Assembly: GCF_901709675.1 (NCBI RefSeq)
Contig: NC_051097.1
Coordinates: forward strand, 9,650,039 to 9,714,038
Source: Syngnathus acus
Lineage: Eukaryota > Chordata > Actinopteri > Syngnathiformes > Syngnathidae
Direction: 5' to 3'
Length of the DNA stretch: 64,000 nucleotides
Within the stretch, counting starts at the first letter, position 1; the number at the start of each line of letters is the position of its first letter. A program made the position numbers and the translations under genes. A model generated the notes under the pieces. That model made no database searches. It worked only from the letters and a program-made list of their open reading frames with translations, and was not told the DNA's origin. Below are positions 12,710 through 23,440 of the stretch, one piece after another.

Positions 12710-13195
12710 AAGGGAAGTTGTCATATACAGGTGCGACACGCGGGCGGTTTCTTAGCTAAGCTAGCATGCTAGTAAATGTTTGTCGTTCGATGGCGGTTCT
12801 CACGACGGACGCCTTTTTTGTTTGTTGCAGGATTCAAGGCGAGTTATCAAATGCAGGCGCCACCGACCGCGTGGCGGTTTCTCGGGTAAGCTAGTATGCT
12901 ATCAAATGTTTGTCGTTCATTGCCGTTTCTCACGACGGACGCCTTGTTTGTTGCAGGATTCAAGGCGCCCCCGACCGTGTGGCGGTTTCTCGGGTAAGCT
13001 AGTATGCTATCAAATGTTTGTCGTTCATTGCCGTTTCTCACGACGGACGCCTTGTTTGTTGCAGGATTCAAGGGGAGCTTTCAAATACAGGCGCCACCGA
13101 CCGTGTGGCGGTTTCTCGGGTAAGCTAGTATGCTATCAAATGTTTGTCGTTCATTGCCGTTTCTCACGACGGACGCCATGTTTGATGCAAGATTT
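12710..13195 (+). repeat. Tandem exon-like module array, left arm (4 copies)
   Basis: Four direct copies of about 125, 126, 108 and 126 bp. Copies 2-4 each hold an acceptor-like tract (TTTGTTGCAG) and a strong donor (CTCGG then gtaagc). They bracket potential exons of 55 bp (12831-12885), 37 bp (12957-12993, lacking 18 bp) and 55 bp (13065-13119). Copy 1 lacks the perfect donor (gctaagc). No conserved protein emerges: the 179-codon ORF over the array is just open repeat sequence. It may be a non-coding multi-exon transcript or a minisatellite that happens to carry splice words. Confidence 0.6.
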
Positions 13196-13949
13196 TCACA
13201 CTCGTCACGGCCACCGCAACTGTCGTTTTGGCGCTCCAGTATTTCAAATCTCTTTGGCGTTTTGTTTCGTCAAATTAACAATGTTGCGTTACATAGTGTG
13301 CTATTTCCGTGTTATGTGATGACTGTGACGAATCCGTTACGTCATGTTCAAATCTATTCCAAGATGGCGCCCGCCCGCAACAAACATTTGCGAGCGTGAT
13401 TTTCTCCCGTTTTGGAGCTCGATTCATGCTGCCATTTTTGAGTGAGTTGATGGATGATACATTGTTTTTTAAATATTATAATTTGGATACTTTTGTCATG
13501 ATTATAACTCATTACAATATACTGATAATTGTATACATATTTTAAATATAAAACTGTAGTTGATATGTATAATTGTTGCAAAAATATCATGCCATTGCCA
13601 CTCTACTCAATGTCTACAAGTGTTGCAATAATTTGTGTTTGTGTTTTGTAGTGCTCATAAAGGCCTCCCAGCCAGCACCCTTCTATACAAAGCAAGCAGG
13701 AGCATCTCAGTGATGTTGAGGATGCTGAGGAAGAGTAGTCCCAAATCAGGTGAAAGCCCGTTGGTGTAAAGTTTCAGCTGACTGTAATCACTTTTACCAA
13801 TTGCACCATTTGTACTTTTCAAGTTTTTTTTGTATCAATCCAGTGAGCAGGGTGACGCCGGTGAGAAGTCACACCATCGAACTCCCTGACGCAGAGCTGT
13901 GCTTTACCAGACCAGGCAACTGCCTGGGGCAAGGCCACTAGGGGGCTCT

Positions 13950-14060
13950 CTTATTTATCCATTTTTACATTTGGCACTTGTCCCTTGTATTCTTGCACTC
14001 TCGTACGCTGCTGTGACAAGTACATTTCCCTGTTGTGGAATAAAGTTCTATCAATCAATT
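13950..14060 (+). mobile_element. Non-LTR-type 3' tail, left arm
   Basis: The words GTGACAAGTACATTTCCC and TTGTGGAATAAAG, ending in an AATAAA signal (about 14039), resemble 3' tails of teleost LINE or SINE families. The family is not assigned. The mirror copy is at about 19473-19583. Confidence 0.45.
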
Positions 14061-14129
14061 GTTTGTATTGTAGTGTTTGTATTGTATGGTGTATTGCATG
14101 TATTGCATTGTCCATCCATCCATCCATCC

Positions 14130-14253
14130 ATCTTCTTCCGCTTATCCGGAGTCGGGTCGCGGGGGCAGCAGCTTCAGGAGGGACTCCCAGACTTCCCTCG
14201 CCCCAGCCACTTCATCTAGCTCATCCCGGGGGATCCCAAGGCGTTCCCAGGCC
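14130..14253 (-). mobile_element. Non-LTR retrotransposon-like fragment, left arm
   Basis: The minus strand reads GIPRDELDEVAGAREVWESL followed by LPPRPDSG and a stop, which looks like the end of a repeat-encoded ORF. Beside it lies a (CATC)n tract (14110-14131). The same segment occurs in mirror image at 19280-19403 and, more diverged, at 25587-25709, so it is dispersed. The minisatellite starts immediately at its other end. Confidence 0.6.
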
Positions 14254-14255
14254 AT

Positions 14256-17200
14256 TGTATGGCGTGTTTTGTTTGTAGTGTTTGCCATTGTATGGCGTGT
14301 TTTGTTTGTAGTGTTTGCCATTGCATGGCGTCTTTTGTCGTTTGTACTGTTTGCCATTGCATGGCGTCTTTTGTCGTTTGTAGTGTTTGCCATTGCATGG
14401 CGTCTTTTGTCGTTTGTAGTGTTTGCCATTGCATGGCGTCTTTTGTCGTTTGTAGTGTTTGCCATTGCATGGCGTCTTTTGTCGTTTCTACTGTTTGCCA
14501 TTGCATGGCGTCTTTTGTCGTTTGTAGTGTTTGCCATTGTATGGCGTCTTGTCGTTTGTAGTGTTTGCCATTGTATGGCGTCTTTTGTTTGTACTGTTTG
14601 CCATTGTATGGCGTCTTTTGTTTGTACTGTTTGCCATTGTATGGCGTCGTTTGTAGTGTTTGCCATTGTATGGCGTCTTTTGTCGTTTGTAGTGTTTGCC
14701 ATTGTATGGCGTCTTTTGTCGTTTGTAGTGTTTGCCATTGCATGGCGTCTTTTGTCGTTTGTAGTGTTTGCCATTGCATGGCGTCTTTTGTCGTTTGTAG
14801 TGTTTGCCATTGTATGGCGTCTTTTGTCGTTTGTACTGTTTGCCATTGTATGGCGTCTTTTGTCGTTTGTACTGTTTGCCATTGCATGGCGTCTTTTGTC
14901 GTTTTTAGTGTTTGCCATTGCATGGCGTGTTTTGTTTGTAGTGTTTGCCATTGCATGGCGTCTTTTGTTTGTAGTGTTTGCCATTGTATGGCGTGTTTTG
15001 TTTGTAGTGTTTGCCATTGTATGGCGTCTTTTGTCGTTTGTAGTGTTTGCCATTGTATGGCGTCTTTTGTCGTTTGTTGTGTTTGCCATTGCATGGCGTC
15101 TTTTGTCGTTTGTAGTGTTTGCCATTGTATGGCGTCTTTTGTCGTTTGTAGTGTTTGCCATTGTATGGCGTCTTTTGTCGTTTGTAGTGTTTGCCATTGC
15201 ATGGCGTGTTTTGTTTGTAGTGTTTGCCATTGCATGGCGTCTTTTGTCGTTTTTAGTGTTTGCCATTGTATGGCGTCTTTTGTCGTTTGTAGTGTTTGCC
15301 ATTGCATGGCGTGTTTTGTTTGTAGTGTTTGCCATTGCATGGCGTCTTTTGTCGTTTTTAGTGTTTGCCATTGCATGGCGTCTTTTGTTTGTAGTGTTTG
15401 CCATTGTATGGCGTGTTTTGTTTGTAGTGTTTGCCATTGTATGGCGTCTTTTGTCGTTTGTAGTGTTTGCCATTGTATGGCGTCTTTTGTCGTTTGTTGT
15501 GTTTGCCATTGCATGGCGTCTTTTGTCGTTTGTAGTGTTTGCCATTGTATGGCGTCTTTTGTCGTTTGTAGTGTTTGCCATTGTATGGCGTCTTTTGTCG
15601 TTTGTAGTGTTTGCCATTGCATGGCGTGTTTTGTTTGTAGTGTTTGCCATTGCATGGCGTCTTTTGTCGTTTTTAGTGTTTGCCATTGCATGGCGTCTTT
15701 TGTTTGTAGTGTTTGCCATTGCATGGCGTCTTTTGTTTGTAGTGTTTGCCATTGTAGGGCGTCTTTTGTTTGTAGTGTTTGCCATTGTATGGCGTCTTTT
15801 GTCGTTTGTAGTGTTTGCCATTGTATGGCGTCTTTTGTCGTTTGTTGTGTTTGCCATTGCATGGCGTCTTTTGTCGTTTGTAGTGTTTGCCATTGTATGG
15901 CGTCTTTTGTCGTTTGTAGTGTTTGCCATTGTATGGCGTCTTTTGTCGTTTGTAGTGTTTGCCATTGCATGGCGTCTTTTGTCGTTTGTACTGTTTGCCA
16001 TTGTATGGCGTCTTTTGTCGTTTGTACTGTTTGCCATTGCATGGCGTCTTTTGTCGTTTGTAGTGTTTGCCATTGCATGGCGTGTTTTGTTTGTAGTGTT
16101 TGCCATTGTATGGCGTGTTTTGTTTGTACTGTTTGCCATTGTATGGCGTCTTGTCGTTTGTAGTGTTTGCCATTGTATGGCGTCTTTTGTCGTTTGTACT
16201 GTTTGCCATTGCATGGCGTCTTTTGTCGTTTTTAGTGTTTGCCATTGCATGGCGTGTTTTGTTTGTAGTGTTTGCCATTGCATGGCGTCTTTTGTTTGTA
16301 GTGTTTGCCATTGTATGGCGTGTTTTGTTTGTAGTGTTTGCCATTGTATGGCGTCTTTTGTCGTTTGTACTGTTTGCCATTGTATGGCGTCTTTTGTCGT
16401 TTGTACTGTTTGCCATTGCATGGCGTCTTTTGTCGTTTTTAGTGTTTGCCATTGCATGGCGTGTTTTGTTTGTAGTGTTTGCCATTGCATGGCGTCTTTT
16501 GTTTGTAGTGTTTGCCATTGTATGGCGTGTTTTGTTTGTAGTGTTTGCCATTGTATGGCGTCTTTTGTCGTTTGTAGTGTTTGCCATTGTATGGCGTCTT
16601 TTGTCGTTTGTTGTGTTTGCCATTGCATGGCGTCTTTTGTCGTTTGTAGTGTTTGCCATTGTATGGCGTCTTTTGTCGTTTGTAGTGTTTGCCATTGTAT
16701 GGCGTCTTTTGTCGTTTGTAGTGTTTGCCATTGCATGGCGTGTTTTGTTTGTAGTGTTTGCCATTGCATGGCGTCTTTTGTCGTTTTTAGTGTTTGCCAT
16801 TGTATGGCGTCTTTTGTCGTTTGTAGTGTTTGCCATTGCATGGCGTGTTTTGTTTGTAGTGTTTGCCATTGCATGGCGTCTTTTGTCGTTTTTAGTGTTT
16901 GCCATTGCATGGCGTCTTTTGTTTGTAGTGTTTGCCATTGTATGGCGTGTTTTGTTTGTAGTGTTTGCCATTGTATGGCGTCTTTTGTCGTTTGTAGTGT
17001 TTGCCATTGTATGGCGTCTTTTGTCGTTTGTTGTGTTTGCCATTGCATGGCGTCTTTTGTCGTTTGTAGTGTTTGCCATTGTATGGCGTCTTTTGTCGTT
17101 TGTAGTGTTTGCCATTGTATGGCGTCTTTTGTCGTTTGTAGTGTTTGCCATTGCATGGCGTGTTTTGTTTGTAGTGTTTGCCATTGCATGGCGTCTTTTG

Positions 17201-17735
17201 TCGTTTTTAGTGTTTGCCATTGCATGGCGTCTTTTGTTTGTAGTGTTTGCCATTGCATGGCGTCTTTTGTTTGTAGTGTTTGCCATTGTAGGGCGTCTTT
17301 TGTTTGTACTGTTTGCCATTGTATGGCGTCTTTTGTCGTTTGTACTGTTTGCCATTGTATGGCGTCTTTTGTCGTTTGTAGTGTTTGCCATTGTATGGCG
17401 TCTTTTGTTTGTAGTGTTTGCCATTGTATGGCGTGTTTTGTTCGTAGTGTTTGCCATTGCATGGCGTGTTTTGTTCGTAGTGTTTGCCATTGTATGGCGT
17501 GTTTTGTTTGTAGTGTTTGCCATTGTATGGCGTCTTTTGTCGTTTGTAGTGTTTGCCATTGTATGGCGTCTTTTGTCGTTTGTACTGTTTGCCATTGCAT
17601 GGCGTCTTTTGTCGTTTGTAGTGTTTGCCATTGCATGGCGTGTTTTGTTTGTAGTGTTTGCCATTGTATGGCGTGTTTTGTTTGTAGTGTTTGCCATTGT
17701 ATGGCGTGTATCGTCGTTTGTACTGTTTGCCAATT
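14256..17735 (+). repeat. 33/36-bp minisatellite, left arm (about 100 copies)
   Basis: Units are built from GCCATTGYATGGCGT followed by CTTTTGTCGTTTGTAGTGTTT (36 bp) or the shorter GTTTTGTTTGTAGTGTTT form (33 bp). A higher-order repeat of 420 bp is visible: the rare GTTTGTTGTG variant recurs at about 15073 and 15493, and again at about 16605 and 17025. Because both unit lengths are multiples of three and contain no stop in several frames, ORFs of up to about 1700 codons run across it on both strands. They have no protein-like character and I do not call them genes. Confidence 0.95.
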
Positions 17736-17750
17736 GTATGGCGTGTATCG

Positions 17751-18394
17751 TAGTGGTGGTTTGTGTGGTATGCGTGGTGGTTTGTGTGGTATGCGCATGC
17801 ATACCACGCAAACTACCACGCATACCATACAAACTACCACGCATACCACGCATTCCATGCATACCACGCAAACTACCACGCAAACTACCACGCATTCCAC
17901 GCATACCACGCATTCCATGCATACCACGCAAACTACCACGCAAACTACCACGCATACCATGCATACCACGCAAACTACCACACAAACTACCACGCATACC
18001 CCGCAAACTACCACGCATTCCACGCATTCCATGCATTCCACGCATTCCATGCATACCACGCAAACTACCACGCATACCATGCAAACTACCACGCATACCA
18101 TACAAACTACCACGCATTCCACGCATTCCACGCATACCACGCAAACTACCACACAAACTACCACGCATACCCCGCAAACTACCACGCATTCCACGCATTC
18201 CATGCATACCACGCATTCCATGCATACCACGCATTCCACCACGCAAAGTACCACGCATACCATACAAACTACCACGCATACCATACAAACTACCACGCAT
18301 ACCACACAAACGACCACGCAAACGACCGCGCAAACTACCACGCATACCATACAAACCACCACTACGATACAAGCCATACAATGCAAACAGTACA
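17751..18394 (+). repeat. A/C-rich 11-12-bp array at the centre of the inverted repeat
   Basis: After a short G/T-rich lead-in (17751-17793) the sequence turns at GTATGCGCATGCATAC (about 17789-17804) and becomes about 570 bp of ACCACGCAAACT, ACCACGCATACC and ACCACGCATTCC words. The lead-in is the reverse complement of these words, so this is the dyad of the whole structure. The array is present almost only on the right side. Confidence 0.85.
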
Positions 18395-19279
18395 AACTAC
18401 GATACACGCCATACAATGCAAACAGTACAAACTACGATACACGCCATACAATGGCAAACACTACAAACAAAAGACGCCATACAATGGCAAACACTACAAA
18501 CAAAAGACGCCATACAATGGCAAACACTACAAACAAAACACGCCATACAATGGCAAACACTACAAACGGCAAAAGACGCCATGCAATGGCAAACACTACA
18601 AACGGCAAAAGACGCCATGCAATGGCAAACACTACAAACGGCAAAAGACGCCATGCAATGGCAAAAACGACAAAAGACGCCATACAATGGCAAACAGTAC
18701 CAACGACAAAAGACGCCATGCAATGGCAAACACTACAAACGACAAAAGACGCCATGCAATGGCAAACACTACAAACGACAAAAGACGCCATGCAATGGCA
18801 AACACTACAAACGACAAAAGACGCCATACAATGGCAAACACTACAAACGACAAAAGACGCCATACAATGGCAAACACTACAAACGACGCCATACAATGGC
18901 AAACAGTACAAACAAAAGACGCCATACAATGGCAAACAGTACAAACAAAAGACGCCATACAATGGCAAACACTACAAACGACAAGACGCCATACAATGGC
19001 AAACACTACAAACGACAAAAGACGCCATGCAATGGCAAACAGTAGAAACGACAAAAGACGCCATGCAATGGCAAACACTACAAACGACAAAAGACGCCAT
19101 GCAATGGCAAACACTACAAACGACAAAAGACGCCATGCAATGGCAAACACTACAAACGACAAAAGACGCCATGCAATGGCAAACAGTACAAACGACAAAA
19201 GACGCCATGCAATGGCAAACACTACAAACAAAACACGCCATACAATGGCAAACACTACAAACAAAACACGCCATACAAT
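18395..19279 (-). repeat. 33/36-bp minisatellite, right arm (about 25 copies)
   Basis: Reverse-complement counterpart of the left minisatellite. The outer part (about 18701-19279) mirrors 14254-14832 exactly; the inner part has its own variants, for example three AACGGCAAAAG units at about 18565-18650. Long ORFs across it are artefacts of the unit length. Confidence 0.93.
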
Positions 19280-19403
19280 GGCCTGGGAACGCCTTGGGAT
19301 CCCCCGGGATGAGCTAGATGAAGTGGCTGGGGCGAGGGAAGTCTGGGAGTCCCTCCTGAAGCTGCTGCCCCCGCGACCCGACTCCGGATAAGCGGAAGAA
19401 GAT
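19280..19403 (+). mobile_element. Non-LTR retrotransposon-like fragment, right arm
   Basis: Mirror copy of 14130-14253, here on the plus strand, followed by a (GGAT)n tract at 19400-19421. Confidence 0.6.
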
Positions 19404-19472
19404 GGATGGATGGATGGATGGACAATGCAATACATGCAATACACCATACAATACAAACACTACAATACAAAC

Positions 19473-19583
19473 AATTGATTGATAGAACTTTATTCCACAA
19501 CAGGGAAATGTACTTGTCACAGCAGCGTACGAGAGTGCAAGAATACAAGGGACAAGTGCCAAATGTAAAAATGGATAAATAAG
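19473..19583 (-). mobile_element. Non-LTR-type 3' tail, right arm
   Basis: Mirror copy of 13950-14060, with the polyadenylation-like word on the minus strand. Confidence 0.45.
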
Positions 19584-20337
19584 AGAGCCCCCTAGTGGCC
19601 TTGCCCCAGGCAGTTGCCTGGTCTGGTAAAGCACAGCTCTGCGTCAGGGAGTTCGATGGTGTGACTTCTCACCGGCGTCACCCTGCTCACTGGATTGATA
19701 CAAAAAAAACTTGAAAAGTACAAATGGTGCAATTGGTAAAAGTGATTACAGTCAGCTGAAACTTTACACCAACGGGCTTTCACCTGATTTGGGACTACTC
19801 TTCCTCAGCATCCTCAACATCACTGAGATGCTCCTGCTTGCTTTGTATAGAAGGGTGCTGGCTGGGAGGCCTTTATGAGCACTACAAAACACAAACACAA
19901 ATTATTGCAACACTTGTAGACATTGAGTAGAGTGGCAATGGCATGATATTTTTGCAACAATTATACATATCAACTACAGTTTTATATTTAAAATATGTAT
20001 ACAATTATCAGTATATTGTAATGAGTTATAATCATGACAAAAGTATCCAAATTATAATATTTAAAAAACAATGTATCATCCATCAACTCACTCAAAAATG
20101 GCAGCATGAATCGAGCTCCAAAACGGGAGAAAATCACGCTCGCAAATGTTTGTTGCGGGCGGGCGCCATCTTGGAATAGATTTGAACATGACGTAACGGA
20201 TTCGTCACAGTCATCACATAACACGGAAATAGCACACTATGTAACGCAACATTGTTAATTTGACGAAACAAAACGCCAAAGAGATTTGAAATACTGGAGC
20301 GCCAAAACGACAGTTGCGGTGGCCGTGACGAGTGTGA

Positions 20338-20823
20338 AAATCTTGCATCAAACATGGCGTCCGTCGTGAGAAACGGCAATGAACGACAAACATTTGATAG
20401 CATACTAGCTTACCCGAGAAACCGCCACACGGTCGGTGGCGCCTGTATTTGAAAGCTCCCCTTGAATCCTGCAACAAACAAGGCGTCCGTCGTGAGAAAC
20501 GGCAATGAACGACAAACATTTGATAGCATACTAGCTTACCCGAGAAACCGCCACACGGTCGGGGGCGCCTTGAATCCTGCAACAAACAAGGCGTCCGTCG
20601 TGAGAAACGGCAATGAACGACAAACATTTGATAGCATACTAGCTTACCCGAGAAACCGCCACGCGGTCGGTGGCGCCTGCATTTGATAACTCGCCTTGAA
20701 TCCTGCAACAAACAAAAAAGGCGTCCGTCGTGAGAACCGCCATCGAACGACAAACATTTACTAGCATGCTAGCTTAGCTAAGAAACCGCCCGCGTGTCGC
20801 ACCTGTATATGACAACTTCCCTT
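20338..20823 (-). repeat. Tandem exon-like module array, right arm (4 copies)
   Basis: Exact mirror of the left array. Potential exons lie at 20648-20702, 20540-20576 and 20414-20468 on the minus strand. Transcription would again run towards the centre. Confidence 0.6.
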
Positions 20824-20842
20824 GAGCACACACCGTCCCCGA

Positions 20843-21003
20843 TTCATGACGTCACATCCGCCAATTCAAAGCTTCCTCGCCTGCTCGTCCAATGGCGCTT
20901 TGCACACTCGCGTACCACGTGACAGAAGGGCAGTCTGACCAATCAGAGCGCAGCTGAAATTGGCCTGATCACGCCCACTTTTCCAACAGCCAATCGGGAG
21001 GCA
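20843..21003 (-). promoter_or_regulatory. Promoter-like cluster, right arm
   Basis: Mirror copy of the left cluster: CRE at 20847-20854, E-box at 20916-20921 and the five CCAAT boxes between 20861 and 20994. It would fire leftward, convergent with the left-arm copy. Confidence 0.5.
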
Positions 21004-21084
21004 ATTTCAAATTGAGGTCGAAGGCGGGCAGTGGCACTTTCAGTCTTGAGGTGAGCATGGGTTGCTCGTCTGTCACTGCTAGTG

Positions 21085-21155
21085 TCACGAGTCTTTGGTC
21101 GAGTGGTTAATGTCATTGCCTCTGACACGATGAGAACAGTGTTCGAGACCAGCCC
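21085..21155 (+). repeat. Second tRNA-like block, right arm
   Basis: Plus-strand mirror of 12378-12448; B-box-like GTTCGAGACC at 21141-21150. Confidence 0.4.
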
Positions 21156-21333
21156 TTGGGCTGTACTTTGTCAATTTTCTCTCACTTCTGCATAAAGATT
21201 GTGACGCTTATTTTTCATTTATTTTTTTCCCTAATAAAGTGGCCTGTTATTAGGTAGACTTGAATGAACCGATTCTAAAGATTGTTCAAACTGGAATGCA
21301 CATCACTAGTACAAAACAGTGCAGATGACCCTG

Positions 21334-21413
21334 GAAGGCCAGGTTGAAATAGCCAGCTGGTTAGTGACAAGGGCTCTTGCTCGGTAGGAACTTGGTTCGA
21401 TCCCAGGTGAGGG
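21334..21413 (+). repeat. tRNA-like block, right arm (SINE head-like)
   Basis: Plus-strand mirror of 12120-12199; A-box-like sequence at about 21350 and B box GGTTCGATCCC at 21394-21404. Confidence 0.45.
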
Positions 21414-21995
21414 AATATACCTGATTGTACTGTTAACCACTTATTTTATTTTGTTTACCTCGTGTAGTGTACCTATTAAAATGTCCATGAGGTGTACCTA
21501 CACATATTGTCATATAAAGTTAACCAAATGTCTGATTTTTATGTTTTAATTGGCGAATGTAAAAACAAGGAATAAAACGCCAGACAAGTTTTAACATAAA
21601 TGTTTATTAAAAATAATATTAAAAGTAAATTACAAACCAGCAATCCAATGTGAAATTGCAGTAGTAACTGTAATTGGGTAACAATCTTCAGGCAAATATA
21701 TGCATAAAAGAAGTATTGTTTCAGTGAGTCGTACTTTCTTTCCTTGGCAAATCAATCGTAAATCGACATTCTGGCTTACATAGATCGTTAGCCACTCACT
21801 GTTCCGTTCTCGCAATGAACTGGAGATGCGTTCGTGAACGGGAAGTTACGTCATTTTCTTCTTCGTTTTGTATTACGGCGAGGTGGCACCAGCTTCAATG
21901 GGCATTACCGACACCTACTGGTTGAAGTCATATGAACTGAAATCACTTTAAGAAGTGATTCGTTCACTCTCATTCACTGAAAAGATTCGTTCTTT

Positions 21996-23440
21996 TAAAC
22001 CCACCGTTCACTCACAAGCCAACATTAATTATTTGTCTTCACTTTTAGTTTATTGGCATCTGAAAACTAGTTGTGATTATGTAAGCCATGGTGCAGGACC
22101 ATGTTCAAATTCCATGTGTTGCTCATGAGAACAGGTTTCTTTTTTATCCTTTCAAATTTGCAGGCTACTGCGCCATCTGACATTTGGCTCAGTAGATAAA
22201 GAAGCCTTGGCATTTCTCGAAGGTATTTTGGTGTATCAAAGGGCCTCATTTCCCTTAATCCTGGACACCACAACCTTGTGACAGGCGTTTGTTGTTGTTT
22301 TTTTACTAAGCAACCTGTAGCATGTACATGTTAGAAAAACTACAAACATGGATGGTCATTTTTTTTGCATCATTTCTATCCTAGTCATCTGCTGTAGTCT
22401 TTTACTGTACTCTAAGCTAAAATGCTAATGTAGCGTCTAGTAGATCAGTGTGGAAAAAACATTAACATGTTACAGAGGTGCCTTTTTTTTCCACATCTAA
22501 GCTCAGGTTAACATCAGGAACCAATTACTTCCAAGTGCTCGTCTCCCCCCCTTTCTCACATCTCGTCTTCTCTCCTGGGCCAGTAGCGCTATCCTCTATA
22601 CCTCTTTTTATTCCTCCATTCTTCTCCCTTTCCCGCGCATCACGCAGGCACCACCACTCTTTATCCAACCCTCCTTTTCCTTCCTGTCTCTATATCCCCT
22701 CGCTCTTTTCTCACCCCACCCTTTCCTGCCAAACGTACCTTACTTTTTTTTAAAAAACCTGTTGACTCATTCCTCTTCACTCCATACCTCCCTCCCTTCC
22801 ACTGATCTTTCTGCACCCGCTTTCAAGTCTTTTTCCACTCCCCATTTTTTGTTCCCTCCGACCAAGCTTTCGCCGGGTTCCCACAACTCCCTTTACCTCG
22901 TCTTCTAGCTTACTGTGCATAATGTAAAAAAAAAAAACACAGAGATAATGTTGTACTGTGAGTGAAAAATTACACCTTGACCTGTCACCGGGGAGACATT
23001 CAGCACATTCTTGTCTGCTCGGCAGATTCTTTGTTAGAGAAATGGAGTACTTGGTGTTCATAAAAAATACTTGTAGTGATCTGTCTTTCTCTCCACTTTT
23101 TCTCCAGCAGACAAATGTTATCCATTTAGTTTACTCAAATGTCAATCAAATATAGTAAGTACTTACGTCTCTGAAGTGCATGCCTATGTAGTATGCGTGT
23201 TAATCAACAACTCACTCACTTGCTTGTTTCTTGAAACAGGTATTAAAGTGGAAGTGAAAGAACGCTGCAAAATATTTTTTATCTTGAACATTCACACACA
23301 TTTGTTTTTGTCCTTCCAACCGCAGCAACTAGGAACTACTTGCAGAAAAAGATGACGGTGTCCTCTCGCTCTCTCGTGCTGATGTCGGCAATATGATGAC
23401 GTGCACATCACATTTGTCTATTACTTGTGAATGTACACAA
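21996..23440. other. Intergenic DNA, no gene recognised
   Basis: Contains a long C/T-rich stretch (about 22530-22900). Its short ORFs look like composition effects. Nothing else was identified. Confidence 0.45.

Larger units (their letters stand above)
11290..21995. repeat. Giant inverted repeat (about 10.7 kb palindrome-like structure)
   Basis: Every sequence block from about 11827 to 14832 recurs in reverse complement from about 18701 to 21706, with coordinates always summing to 33533. No mismatch was seen wherever I compared the arms. Outside 11827/21706 similarity continues to about 11290/21995, but with substitutions and two indels (about 100 and 136 bp, the extra sequence on the left). 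Inside, the arms differ in minisatellite copy number. The sequence dyad lies near 17797, where strand composition flips from G/T-rich to A/C-rich. Each arm carries, from outside in: tRNA-like blocks, a promoter-like cluster, exon-like modules, a non-LTR tail, a non-LTR fragment and the minisatellite. A collapsed or chimeric assembly cannot be excluded, but the diverged outer flanks argue for real DNA. Confidence 0.9.

Noticed and set aside
12780-13319. 179-codon ORF over the module array (and its mirror copy)
   Set aside because: It is repetitive, runs through apparent splice sites and has no recognisable domain; its presence in both arms only reflects arm identity.
14256-17735. CRISPR array-like regular repeats
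   Set aside because: There are no unique spacers: units are contiguous 33/36-bp tandem repeats in a vertebrate genome.
14077-19317. 1746-codon plus-strand ORF and 1424-codon minus-strand ORF
   Set aside because: Both are readings of the minisatellite, whose units are multiples of three; they continue through unrelated repeat types and resemble no protein.
21334-21413. Functional tRNA gene
   Set aside because: A/B boxes are present, but no convincing acceptor-stem pairing or cloverleaf was found, and it lies in a repeat.
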